This document shows, piece by piece, positions 1 through 10,850 of a stretch of 64,000 nt of DNA (position 1 is its first letter; every line of letters begins with the position of its first letter). A program made the position numbers and the translations under genes. Under the pieces are notes generated by a model. It ran no database searches and was not told the DNA's origin. It saw only the letters and a list, made by a program, of their open reading frames with translations. This stretch comes from Ficedula albicollis (Eukaryota > Chordata > Aves > Passeriformes > Muscicapidae): positions 4,175,425-4,239,424 of the forward strand of contig NC_021678.1 in NCBI RefSeq assembly GCF_000247815.1, in the 5' to 3' direction.

Positions 1-397
1 AGCCTGGCCTTGGGCACTGCCAGGGATCCAGGGGCAGCCACAGCTGCTCTGGGCACCCTGTGCCAGGCTATCTCCAGTATCCCATCTATCCCTGTCCTTT
101 GGCAGTCTGAAACCATTCCCCCTTGTCCTGGCACTCCAGTTCCTGCTGCAGGGTCCCGACCCTGTCCTTTGGCAGTCTGAACCCATCCCCCCTTGTCCTG
201 GCACTCCAGTTCCTGGTGCAGGGTCCCTCTCCAGCTTCCCTGTATCCCTTCAGACCCTGGAAGGAGCTGTGATGTCCCCACACAACCTTCTCCTCTCCAG
301 GCTGAACAATCCCAGCTCTCCCAGCCTGGCACCAGAGGGGAGCTGCTCCAGTCCCCTCAGCAATTTCTGGGCCCCCTCTGGACCTGCTCCACAGCAA
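1..397 (-). mobile_element. CR1 LINE fragment, antisense
   Basis: Reads as the reverse complement of the avian CR1 3' region: tggccttgggcactgcc, ccaggggcagccacagct and ctctccaggctgaacaatcc are blocks shared with at least ten other copies here. The element is cut by the window edge. An internal 70-bp direct duplication occupies 91-160 and 161-230. Confidence 0.85.
91..230. repeat. 70-bp direct tandem duplication inside CR1
   Basis: Two copies starting with cctgtcctttggcagtctga at 91 and 161, with a few differences between them. Confidence 0.85.
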
Positions 398-1353
398 GTT
401 TGCTTCAACAGACCCCTGCCTGCCCTGATCTGAAATTTCAGTCACAAATTGGACATGTTTTTATTTGCTACATTACCCAAACTAATGCAGCAAACACTGC
501 ACACCTCTGGAGATAACTAAGAAACTGTAGGGAGCAGCAGGAACAATTTCTCTCTCTCGAGAAAAATCCTTCAGCAAAGGACTATTTATAAATGCAATGC
601 TTGTCATTTTGCACTGGTCCTTCAGATTTCACATTTCTTTCACATTAAATACAAAATTAGGAGAAGAGAGGCATGTTTTTGATATTTTTCACTTCTTTAA
701 GTGAGAAATATGCTCATAGTCCAATCATGAGGACAAACAGAGTGCAGATAATGATTTGTTGTCTTAACTCCTTTAAATAGCTGAACAAGCCCATCTTTTA
801 GGGCTTACTGGAGACAATTTATGTTCAATTTCTGCTTTCTGATTCCCTGCAATCCTTGGATTTGGAAATATCTGTACGAACCCCACTACATTCTGCTGCT
901 GATTATGTCACTACAGTGGCATAGAGAGAGCACATGGCAACTTCTTGATATCTTGAAGCTGCTTGCCCTGATTCTTATCACTTCCTATTATTGTACCGAT
1001 GTCAAATTCATGAACATATTCTCTGTTACAAAATCTAACAAACTAATCAGCCTGTGCCCCACTTTTTGGTTTGCTTTTGATCAACTAAGACACTGAGGTC
1101 TATGATATTGAATTGTCAGAGGGTACATTTATGAAATTATGTCTCTGTGGTGATAACAACCATCACCTGCATCTTTAACGTTGAAGAGGTTGAGTCTTGA
1201 CTTCTCTCATGCCTCACACAAATGGTGTAGAGGGTCAAAACACTCTCCAGGAAACTTAACCTAGAGCCCTGGTGATCCCAGTCCCAATTCAAGGGCATGG
1301 AATTTGTTTATGCAAATGACTGATATTGTCAACAACTTCTGAGGGGAGAATTC

Positions 1354-1467
1354 CAAGCAAGCCTTTCCTCACTATCACTGTCAGCCCAGACCTTTCCAAC
1401 TGGTGACAATCAAGCAAGCCTTCCCTCACTACCACTGTCAGCCCAGACCTTTCCAACTGGTGACAAC
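1354..1467. repeat. 57-bp tandem duplication
   Basis: Two copies starting with caagcaagcc at 1354 and 1411, both containing cagacctttccaactggtga. About three differences. Lies 130 bp from the EC9/EC10 exon. Confidence 0.88.
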
Positions 1468-1598
1468 CTGCTCAGGGAGTAAAATTCCACCACCCCAACA
1501 GAGTATTTTTGTAGCTCTATTTCAGACTAGCCTTCAAGCAGGACTTTATTTTGACTGTAAAAATGCCAGTTTTAGGGTGAAAGAATGAAGTCCTTTAC

Positions 1599-1711
1599 CT
1601 GTATTCATCCTGTGTGAAGCGTGGGATGACTGAGGGCTGCAGCACTGTAATTTCCACTGTGGTGGTGTTGAACTTCACTGGGTCCCCATCATCAAAGGCA
1701 ATGACCACCAG
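1599..1711 (-). CDS. PCDH15: PCDH15 exon: end of EC9, EC9-EC10 linker, start of EC10
   Basis: A 113-nt exon that starts in phase 0 after a tttgtag acceptor and ends two bases (AG) into a codon, probably Arg, before gtaaag. It encodes [12 protein letters not shown] (XDXD motif of EC9), [15 protein letters not shown] (last strand) and [10 protein letters not shown] (EC10 strand A). Where a DxNDN linker would be expected the sequence is [10 protein letters not shown], with no acidic ligands. This matches the calcium-free, bent EC9-EC10 linker described for PCDH15. FNTT is an N-glycosylation sequon. The next exon lies beyond position 1. Confidence 0.94.
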
Positions 1712-1929
1712 CTACAAACAACACAGAAAATCAGGCTCTGACTTCACAAAAGAACATTTTTCATCCTGACTTCCAGCAATTCTGGTATTTGCAGGGTCTA
1801 AAAAATCAGATGTGGTTTTCTTTTGCTGTAACTCACGTGCTGTGTAAGAACAAAACACGGAGGGAAAAGGTGACAGCCATCCTCAGGTTGAACCTCTGCT
1901 GGAAAATTTACACAAACATGGCAAACTGA

Positions 1930-2118
1930 AGGAATTTCTTCCTGGAAAGGGTTGTTAAACATTGGAATGGGCTGCTCAGGAAGGTCTGGGGTCCCCACCC
2001 CTGGAGGTGTCCAAGAAGCTGCTGGACGTGGCACTCGGTGCTCTGGTGGGGACTGGTCACTGGACTCCATGATCCTGGAGGGCTTTTCCAACCTCAGTGA
2101 TTCTGGGATTCTATAACT
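1930..2118 (+). mobile_element. CR1 LINE 3' fragment
   Basis: Plus-sense CR1 tail: ggaatgggctgctcagg, cccctggaggtgtccaag, then the 3' end ttccaacctcagtgattctg followed by an ATTCT repeat. It belongs to the CR1 subfamily ending in 'aacctcagtgattctg' rather than the 'aacccaaaccattctg' type. Confidence 0.8.
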
Positions 2119-3736
2119 CCCAATAAAACAAACAGGAAAAGCCCTGGGTGAGAATTATCTGTTGCTGACATTAATATCTAGAACCAAGGGCTCATGTTAG
2201 AACAAAAAAATTACTTCCCACTCCCCTCCAAAAAGTCCTCTGCAGAAAGGAGATGCTCTAAGCTCAAGCATGGGAAAGACCAAATTACCTTCTTTTAATT
2301 GAGGCCTGTTATAAATATTTTTATTTTAAAAAATCTTTTTTTCATGTCTATTTGTGGATTTAATCTGTGATTTTGCGCTGGCACAAGCAGGTTTATTTGT
2401 TTTTAGCTTTTACATGAAATCTGCTTGCAAAAGGATGCGACTCCAGCCCACTGAAGAAGAAATAATGGGCATTTTTCCAGTTTTCTCCCTAAATTTTTCC
2501 TTATTTCTGGAGGTCGTTACATGAGGAAAGTCTGCACTTCATTCTAGCAGAGCATTTTTCTGCCAGTCCAAGTTATTCCACAATAACCCTTTTTTTTTTT
2601 TTTTCCCCAGCCAGTATATCAGGAAAGTCACCAGTGCAAGATATAATTGCAGAAATTATCCGGATGTTAAAGAGTGACTGGAAAAATTCCCAGAGGACTC
2701 AGCAGCAGACACAAGCCCGGCAGTCTCGAAGCAAACACTCCAAGTGTTCCTATCACTGATTTCTGGAGTCATCTCTGTGCTTCTTCCCTAAAAATCCACA
2801 TTTTCCCCTGCTGAATGTCCCATTTACTGCCCTAATAGGAAGTAGTGTGGGATAGATCCCAGTTGTGGAAAAAAATCCCACAAAATAAGTATTAAGAAGT
2901 AAAAACAAGTGCAGCAATAGAAAAGCTCCACTCTGGTGATTTTAACCAAGAAAAAATCCTCTTCCCCCTTGGGTTTTATTAGATTAATTAGAAACTTAAA
3001 AGGACTTAAATTAGCACTGTCCTAAACCAGGGACTGCTCCAGCTCAAGTAGCCCTTGATGGGACACTCAGGAGTGGAAAACAGTGGACAGCTTCATTCCT
3101 TATAATGGAAAGTGTGCAAACAAATCTCTCTTTAACCATCATTTTAGAAATAAATAACTGAAGGAAGAAAAACACACCTTAATGACTATAAGGAAGTTTC
3201 CAAGTAGGGAAATTACATCAAATGCAAGATATTATGGATATAAGTTATTTTTCCTTACTGACCCAGTTCTATTTTCATTTTTTTACTATTACCTTCCTTT
3301 ATGGATCTTAAAAAGCAGATATTCTACTTATTTAGGTTAAAATCATACCTTAAACCACATTAATTGACTCCAGACTCTTTAGGAACAGTGACAACACAAT
3401 GGGAATTTAGTTTTCCTTAAAATCAATGTTTTTACATTAAAACACTTGTGAACAGGAACTCTTGAACTACCCAGCTGTGCAATAACTTTATTTATAATAT
3501 ATCTTGATCTTCTTACAAAGTTCATGCCAAATTCTCCCCAAAAGCCCTGTTTAAAGTGAACTTGGGTAAAATAAGGGCTCCCCAAGCTGCCTCCCTGTTT
3601 TCCCCACCCTCTCAATAGGTGCAACCACATCCATTCAAGACATTCCTGAAATCACAAAGGCCTAAAACACATGCTAGGAGAAAAAGAAAGAAACAAAGGA
3701 ACAAACAGAATTGAAATTTTGCTTGGAAATCCAATG

Positions 3737-3790
3737 AAAGGTTGGATTTGACCTTGGAGGTCTTTTCCAACCTCAATGATTCTGAGATCT
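3737..3790 (+). mobile_element. CR1 LINE 3' tip
   Basis: About 50 bases of the CR1 3' end (ttggaggtcttttccaacct, caatgattctga). Severely 5'-truncated, and about 95 bp from the donor side of the EC9 exon at 3886. Confidence 0.65.
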
Positions 3791-3885
3791 CACTATGCAA
3801 TAGAAAAACAAAGGAGAACCATGATGGCAAAAGGAATCCCAGCAAATTCAGGGGACATTTCCTGGCACTGCAGCTGAATTTGTAC

Positions 3886-4026
3886 CTTGAACACCGTGCT
3901 GGGCTCTTCGTTGAGGTTCACTCGGGTGACGACACGCCCAGAGTTTTCCTCCACATCAAAAATGCTGGCGCTGTAGGGGAACTGGACAACATCCACCTTG
4001 TAGCGGACCCGACTCGCTGGGGTGCC
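3886..4026 (-). CDS. PCDH15: PCDH15 exon: middle of EC9
   Basis: A 141-nt exon (47 codons), phase 0 at both ends, with a ttccag acceptor and a gtacaa donor. It encodes [20 protein letters not shown], then [20 protein letters not shown], then EPSTVFK. The LDRE position reads [13 protein letters not shown] and the adjacent VEENSGRV wording are characteristic of PCDH15 EC9. It joins to [11 protein letters not shown] in the exon at 1711. Confidence 0.94.
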
Positions 4027-5027
4027 CTGGAACGCAAAAAGAGGCAAATTTTGGGCTTTTACACACCTCCTGAAGGATTAAAAGGCAGCACTGGTAAGGC
4101 CATCACAATCAGAATTTGCTGTTTGTCGTCCTCAAACCTGAGCAACCCATTCAATCCCCCCCAAAATACCTTCCATGGCAGCTGAGAGGTCCAGGAAGAA
4201 AAGCCACCAGAGGTTTGGAAAGAAAAGGGCTCAACCCCTGTTGTTGGATACTGCTAGGAACTAGGGAAAAAGCAGCTTTGAAGCCTTAGGTTTCTTAGCT
4301 GCTTGAAGACAAGAAATTTGAACAATGATTAAACACTTACTAAAAATGTGTACTACGTGATGTTTTGCCAAAGCATGCTTTCAAAGAAGTGTTATCTTCT
4401 TAAACCAGTAAGTGTTTTCTATTCTGTTTTGCATGTACTACCCTATATATGTCTAGTGTCTCTTTACATAAAGCTCTCTCTTTTGCTTCTCCATTACACA
4501 AAGAACTATGTTGCATTACCCTTTCCACCGCTCCTATAGTCAAAACACAACAGAACCCCCACCACTTAAACCCACAAATGTTGTACAGAAACTGAAACTG
4601 AAGATGGGCATGGCTTAAGGCTGGATAAAACACCTTTCAAAAATATTTTCACTCGGTATAAAACTCATTTAAGAAACTTGTGAGTGGTTAAAGAAAATGC
4701 TGTTTTGCAGATGGATTTTAAGCAGCTCCAGAAGGAAACCTTCCCACGGTTCAGACCCTGCTTTGGTGACAAGGATTGAGCCCAGGTAGCCCCTGGGTGG
4801 GTCACAAAGGATCTGAAACACCAAAGCAAAAAGTGGGATCAGAAGCAGCATTGACAGAGGGTTGAAGAGAGGAATTTTTCCCATCAGTATCTCAGCATTT
4901 TCTAATTGAAGGCTACTTACCCATTAAACCATTTTAACACCACCTGACTAAAAAATACTTACTGGAAGGATGTAGTTTCTTAGGGTACCCATTATTTTCC
5001 AACAATCCCATTTTTGAAAACACTTCA

Positions 5028-5500
5028 GGGGTCATTGAGTCCAACCATTGAGTCCAGTGCTCCTGAGGCCAGCACTGACCCATGTCCCCAAGTGCCACCA
5101 GCCACATCTTCCTTGGACACCTCCAGGGATGGGCACTCCAAACCTCCCTGGGCAGCCCCTGCCAAGGCCTGAGCACCCTTTCCATGCAGAAATTCCTCCT
5201 GCTCTCCAACCTGAGCCTCCCCTGGCACAGCTTGAGGCCGTTTCCCCTTGTCCTGTCCCTGTTCCCTGCAGCAGAGCCCGACCCCCCCTGGCTGTCCCCT
5301 CCTGTCAGGGAGTTGTGCAGAGCCACAAGGTCCCCCCTGAGCCTCCTTTTCTCCAGGCTGAGCCCCTTTCCCAGCTCCCTCAGCCTCTCCTGGGGCTCCA
5401 GCCCCTTCCCCAGCTCTGTTCCCTTCCCTGGACACGCTCCAGCCCCTCCAGGGCTCTCTGGCCAGGAGGGCCCAGAACAGACCCCAGGGTTTGAGGTGCC
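5028..5500 (-). mobile_element. CR1 LINE fragment, antisense
   Basis: Reverse-complement CR1 of the same subfamily as 29056-29480 and 60295-60545, with long near-identical blocks (gggatgggcactccaaacct, agaaattcctcctgctctcc, tgaggccgtttccccttgtc). The high similarity of the three copies suggests a fairly young subfamily. Open frames through it are CR1 remnants or chance, not host genes. Confidence 0.87.
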
Positions 5501-7390
5501 AGCACATTTTGGATTGTTTTTTATGGCTGTAGCCAGAGAAGTTCTAGCTGGGCTTTGGCCCTTTTCTTTCCACGCACTCCAGGGAACTGGATCTCCTGGA
5601 TGTTTCCTCTCTGCATCTCCTGTAGGGTTTTGTTTCTGCAGGGTTTAATTTCCAGCAGACACCTGGTAGGTTGAAGCCCCCCTTGAGAAATAGAGTTTGC
5701 AATGGGCAGACTTCTCCCAGCTACTTATAGGATATCTCATCTGTCTCTTCATCCACACTAGGGAGTCTAGGAGAGATTCCCTCTGATCCTCTTTGCACAC
5801 TAATGTCTGAATAATGATTTTCCATCACGCCAAAGTCTGGATATGCAGAGATTTGGGACATTTACAAAATTCCAACTAAATTATTTACTAAATATATTTG
5901 GGAGTAGATTCAGAGAAACAATTCTGTCCTAGCAACAGCATGATTTAATTTTCTGAAAGCCTCTGAGTCTCAAGTTCAGATCAGGCTTTGACCTTTATGT
6001 TGTGTTTAAACAGCCAGAACATCATTAATGGTGAATTGCTGATTTTCACCTGTATTCAATAATGTGCTTTGTTAGGATTGGGAATATATTCCATGTCCCA
6101 TGCCAGCCTTGAACTACATGGGAACAGAACATTTCCTTTTGTAAACAGCAATGGAAATGGCTACAAAAGTGGTTTGAGCTCACTAAGTGCTATCAATGTT
6201 TTGCTGATCCAACAGAAGTAATTTGAGTGTTGCTTCTTGAAGCTCTCCAAGGAATTCCAGCCTGAGCAGAGTTTATGAGGCCATCAGCAGCTTTAATCAT
6301 CCCAGCTGGGTCTGCCAGGCATGTTTGAGTGGTTAGCAAATTAATAAATGATTGTGTTCATAGTTAAAAGCACTTCACACGTGCTAAAGAGGGCAAATCC
6401 CGGAAAAAGTGAGAAATTTCTGGGATCACGGCATAGCAGAGTTCATTATCAACTTTCCCCCTGGCATTCCCTGTTTCAGTCATTTTTCTTCAATGTTATA
6501 ATTAAGAGCAAATTACCTTCTGAAATCCAGCCTATTTGGGCTTGGAGTAATGGCCTTAAACTTGCTTGGAAGACTAAGAGTCCTCATCATCATTAAAGCT
6601 CCTCACACCAGGTAATTTGTGATTAAATAAACAAAATCTCATCAGGTTATTGTTGCTCCTGATGTGATTATTAAGTACACTTTGCTCCTGTCACTTCAGA
6701 AAAATAACAAAACCGGGATTTATTTTTTATTTATGGTATTTTGGCACTGATGAAATTAGAAAAATCTCCAGAGAGATTTCCCAGGGAAATCTATTTAGAA
6801 GCGAGTTTTAATTATCTGAAATATTAATCATCTTTTGCCTCTGTTCTAAATTAATTTAGATGCATTATTATGTCTGCAGCAAAACTTGAATCTAGCTGAT
6901 AATAATCCCAAATAAACCACAGAGCAAGGATTGTGCTTGGCAGGCACCACATTCATTCTCTCCAAGCAAAGTTTCCCTGAGATTCAGGACTAACATGAAA
7001 CTTAAATAAAGCTCAGCCAGTTCCAATCATTTCTTCCATGGCTGCATGATTCCATAAGATTCCATTTGCTCGGGGGAAATGCCATTTATTTCTGACACAG
7101 GTGACAGCTACAAACATGTTCCCAATATTGGTGAGGCTGCCCCTGGTAAAGGAGCCTTGCATAATGCGCACGTGCACTGTCCAGATAACTCCTAGCAGGA
7201 AAATTGTAATGGAATAAAGCCAGGGAAAATGGGGAAAAGGGAATCACTATTATTATTGGGGATTTTCATGCGTGTTTCTGCAAGCAACTCAAAGAGGAAG
7301 CCAGGAATTGTTATTTCCACTCTCCAGGAGAGGAAGGCTGGAGCACCTCTGCTAGGAAGACAGGAGGAGACATTTGGCAATGTCAAGAGG

Positions 7391-8128
7391 AAGGGAAGGG
7401 AAGGGAAGGGAAGGGAAGGGAAGGAAGAGAAGAGAAGAGAAGAGAAGAGAAGAGAAGAGAAGAGAAGAGAAGAGAAGAGAAGAGAAGAGAAGAGAAGAGA
7501 AGAGAAGAGAAGAGAAGAGAAGAGAAGAGAAGAGAAGAGAAGAGAAGAGAAGAGAAGAGAAGAGAAGAGAAGAGAAGAGAAGAGAAGAGAAGAGAAGAGA
7601 AGAGAAGAGAAGAGAAGAGAAGAGAAGAGAAGAGAAGAGAAGAGAAGAGAAGAGAAGAGAAGAGAAGAGAAGAGAAGAGAAGAGAAGAGAAGAGAAGAGA
7701 AGAGAAGAGAAGAGAAGAGAAGAGAAGAGAAGAGAAGAGAAGAGAAGAGAAGAGAAGAGAAGAGAAGAGAAGAGAAGAGAAGAGAAGAGAAGAGAAGAGA
7801 AGAGAAGAGAAGAGAAGAGAAGAGAAGAGAAGAGAAGAGAAGAGAAGAGAAGAGAAGAGAAGAGAAGAGAAGAGAAGAGAAGAGAAGAGAAGAGAAGAGA
7901 AGAGAAGAGAAGAGAAGAGAAGAGAAGAGAAGAGAAGAGAAGAGAAGAGAAGAGAAGAGAAGAGAAGAGAAGAGAAGAGAAGAGAAGAGAAGAGAAGAGA
8001 AGAGAAGAGAAGAGAAGAGAAGAGAAGAGAAGAGAAGAGAAGAGAAGAGAAGAGAAGAGAAGAGAAGAGAAGAGAAGAGAAGAGAAGAGAAGAGAAGAGA
8101 AGAGAAGAGAAGAGAAGAGAAGAGAAGA
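7391..8128. repeat. Pentanucleotide array: (AAGGG)6 then (AAGAG)140
   Basis: Six AAGGG units at 7391-7420, a transition AAGG, then 140 unbroken AAGAG units from 7425 to 8124. The plus strand is pure purine over more than 700 bases, so the minus-strand transcript of PCDH15 carries a pyrimidine (CTCTT) tract. Long mirror-symmetric purine tracts of this type can form triplex (H) DNA. The open frames through it are artefacts of the period. Confidence 0.97.
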
Positions 8129-8159
8129 CTCCAGGGAGACCTTAGAGCTTCTTCCAGTA

Positions 8160-8306
8160 TCTAAAGCGGCTCTAGGAGAGCTGGAGAGGTATTTGGGAAA
8201 AGGGATGGAGACACGAGGAGGAATGGCTTCCCACTGTCAGAGGGCAGGGTCAGATGGGATACTGGGGAGGAATTGTTCCCTGGGAGGGTGGGCAGGCCCT
8301 GGCACA

Positions 8307-8387
<81 letters not shown>

Positions 8388-8515
8388 GTGTCCAAGGCCA
8401 GGCTGGATGGGGCTTGGAGCAGCCTGGGACAGTGGAAGGTGTCCCTGCCCAGGGCAGGGGGTGGAACTGGATGAGCTTTGAGGTCCCTCCCAATCCAAAC
8501 CACTCAGGGATTAAA
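8160..8515 (+). mobile_element. CR1 LINE 3' fragment interrupted by poly-G
   Basis: Plus-sense CR1 tail (gaatggcttcccactgtcag, gggtgggcaggccctggcac, ggctggatggggcttggagc). About 40 bases that the other copies have between the cacagg and gtgtccaagg blocks are missing and replaced by 80 G residues. Confidence 0.85.
8307..8386 (+). other. Poly-G run, 80 nt (probable assembly artefact)
   Basis: A pure G homopolymer standing in place of about 40 bases of CR1 sequence that intact copies have at this point. Confidence 0.85.
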
Positions 8516-10074
8516 ACTGGTAACAGACACAAACCCCCACAATTTCTTGGCCCAGGAAAGAATGGGAGAAAATGGATTTCACTTTTGTTTGAAGTCCACA
8601 GGTGAAGATCCCAGGTGTGCCTGGATTTCACCCCTAAAGGACCAGTATGGAATGGCAGCATCATGAACACAGTTATTTCCCAGGTCTCTCTCCATATATT
8701 ATCTCCATATATAGATTTCCACTCAAATCTGAATAATTTTTATAATAAGGAGGTCAATGAGGAAAGTTTTGTAAAGCTAGTTCGATGAAAAAAACTAGGA
8801 AGTAGTGCTTAACCCCCCAAATTTACAGGTTTTTGTAACTTACTCAAAGCAGCCATGGAAGATGGGACAGTCCAGAGCAGGTGCATGAGTTTGGTGGGTC
8901 TTACACTAGCTTAGGGATGTGAATAGTGCACTCGTGTAAATTCATCCTAATTTCATTCACATAAAGCCTACAATTTGAAGGATTTTACTCTTTTGTAGGT
9001 AATTCAACAAGAGGGCCTGAAATATGAATTGCTAAAGCTGGAAATTCTGAATTTTTAACTCTCACAAGCTGAACACAAAAAAAAAACCCCATCAACTTTT
9101 AAAGCCTTGAGATAAAATTACTTGAAGAACTCCTTGAATTTGCAGCATGTGTCCCATACTGTAATCTCCAGCAGCCACAGGAAGAGCTTCTAAAAGATCA
9201 AGGTCTGGCCCACCTGAAAATTGTTTTACCTCCAATTACAATGCAGTGGAATCTTTAATTAAATATCCAATAGCCTCTTAATTTTAGTGAGTACACGGAA
9301 GACAATAAGGACAATTACTCCCAATTTGACAAAAGGAATCCACTGAAGAAAAGCCTCAGGAGGTGTTAGGAGGACAGATAAAACATTAAATGGGATGCTC
9401 TGGAGCTCTGGAAGCTGGCTGCTTGTTAAAATTAGTGTTCTGCATCTGTTTCTATTAACATTTCTAATTAAAAAAATAATAATAAAAAAAAAAAGCAGCA
9501 AAGCAGGCTATGGAGGGGAATTGCCCATGGCCAAAATATCCCAGCTTTTAGAGTGATAACCGTTATCAAAAAAGGGATATACAGGAAAAACAAACATTTC
9601 TTTTTATGTCAATCCTGGGAATCACCTCTGATAAATAAACTGAGCATTTATCAAACAGCTCCTAATGCTCTCCTGCCCACATTTTTGGAGGATTAAGAGC
9701 TTTGAGACCACTCAGAACCACTTTTTCATCTCTCATTACCAGGCCACTTCAGTGAAGCATAAAATGTTCACCAGGAAGAAAACTCCCCTTGTCTCCAACG
9801 GATTTATCCAACACTAATCCAGGCTGATGATTTCTTCAGCTACAAGGGATGATCTAAATGCCCAAAAAAGAGATGATTGGCAGTATGTGCTGCTGTGAGA
9901 CTGAGGGTTGTGCCAGCCACATCCAGAAGAGCAGGAGATTGAGCCAGGAACTGGTTTTGTCCAGGCTTTGGAATCTTTCCCTGAAAAGGCTGGGAAATAT
10001 CTAAGAGAACCCAAATCTGAACACATTTGTTTCAACTAAAGTAAAGCAGGACTTGAAAGGAAATATTTTCATAG

Positions 10075-10490
10075 AGGTGCTCCTCCCCCCTTTACTCTGC
10101 TCAGGTGAGACCCCACCTGGAATTCTGTGCACAGTTCTGTGGTGCCTCCAAAATAAGAAGGTCATGGGACTGCTGGAGAGAGTCCAGGGAAGGCACCAGG
10201 ATGGTCAGAGGGATGGAGCAGCTCTGCTGGGAGGAAAGGCTGGGAGAGCTGGGACTGTTCAGCCTGGAGAGGAGAAGCTTTGAGGTGATGAAATTGTGGC
10301 CTTCCAGGGCCTGAAGGAGCTACAAGAACCATGGAGACATTTTCATGGGATGGAGTGTCAGGACACAGGGAATGGCTTCCCACTGCCACAGGGCAGGGTT
10401 GGATGGGATTTTGGGAAGGAATTGTTCCCTGGGAGGGTGGGCAGGCCCTGGCACAGGGTGCCCAGAGCAGCTGTGGCTGCCTTGCCCTGG
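10075..10490 (+). mobile_element. CR1 LINE 3' fragment
   Basis: Plus-sense CR1 carrying blocks agaccccacctggaattctg, gagctgggactgttcagcct, gaatggcttcccactgccac and gtgcccagagcagctgtggc. It stops before the 3' terminus; about 135 bases of other sequence separate it from a second CR1 tail at 10626. Confidence 0.85.
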
Positions 10491-10625
10491 AGCAGCAGTG
10501 TGTTCCCACTTGCAAAGCTTTCATTGAGCTAATTCTCTGCAGACAATGTGGATCAGCCTTCTGCTTTTCCAAGTGGGTAACAGGGCTGCCTCGCTCTGTG
10601 CTCACACGGGTACCACCTTCCCTGG

Positions 10626-10850
10626 CAGGGAATGACTTCTCACTGCCAGAGGGCAGGGCTAGATGGGATTTTGGGAAGGAATTGTTCCCTGGCGCAGGGT
10701 GCCCAGAGCAGCTGTGGCTGCCCCTGGATCCCTGGCAGTGCCCAAAGTCGGACTTGGGGCTTGGAGCAGCCTGGGACAGTGACCTTGAAGATCATCTCAT
10801 TCCAACCCCTCCCACAGGCAGAGACACCTCCTACTGCTCTCTCTGTCTTA
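10626..10850 (+). mobile_element. CR1 LINE 3' fragment
   Basis: Second plus-sense tail directly downstream of the copy at 10075-10490. It overlaps that copy's internal region (tgggaaggaattgttccctg) and so is a separate insertion or a local duplication. It lacks a clean ATTCT terminus. Confidence 0.75.

Larger units (their letters stand above)
1..1598 (-). other. Intron 3' of the EC9/EC10 exon (partial)
   Basis: No exon of PCDH15 or another gene is visible. The first 400 bases are an antisense CR1 fragment. A 57-bp tandem repeat sits at 1354-1467. The rest (400-1350, 1470-1598) is unremarkable AT-rich sequence. Confidence 0.7.
1712..3885 (-). other. PCDH15 intron, 2.2 kb
   Basis: Contains two plus-strand CR1 3' tails (about 1930-2118 and 3737-3790) and a T tract near 2590-2605. 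Otherwise AT-rich sequence with no recognisable feature. Confidence 0.75.

Noticed and set aside
5025..5648. Overlapping open frames of 130 to 188 residues (similar ones at 28984-29489)
   Set aside because: They lie in GC-rich antisense CR1 sequence and recur with each CR1 copy. None is a host gene.
7229..8474. Open frames of 311 and 366 residues made of repeated REEK units
   Set aside because: They translate the AAGAG array, whose period of 5 keeps several frames open. There is no promoter, exon context or homologous family.
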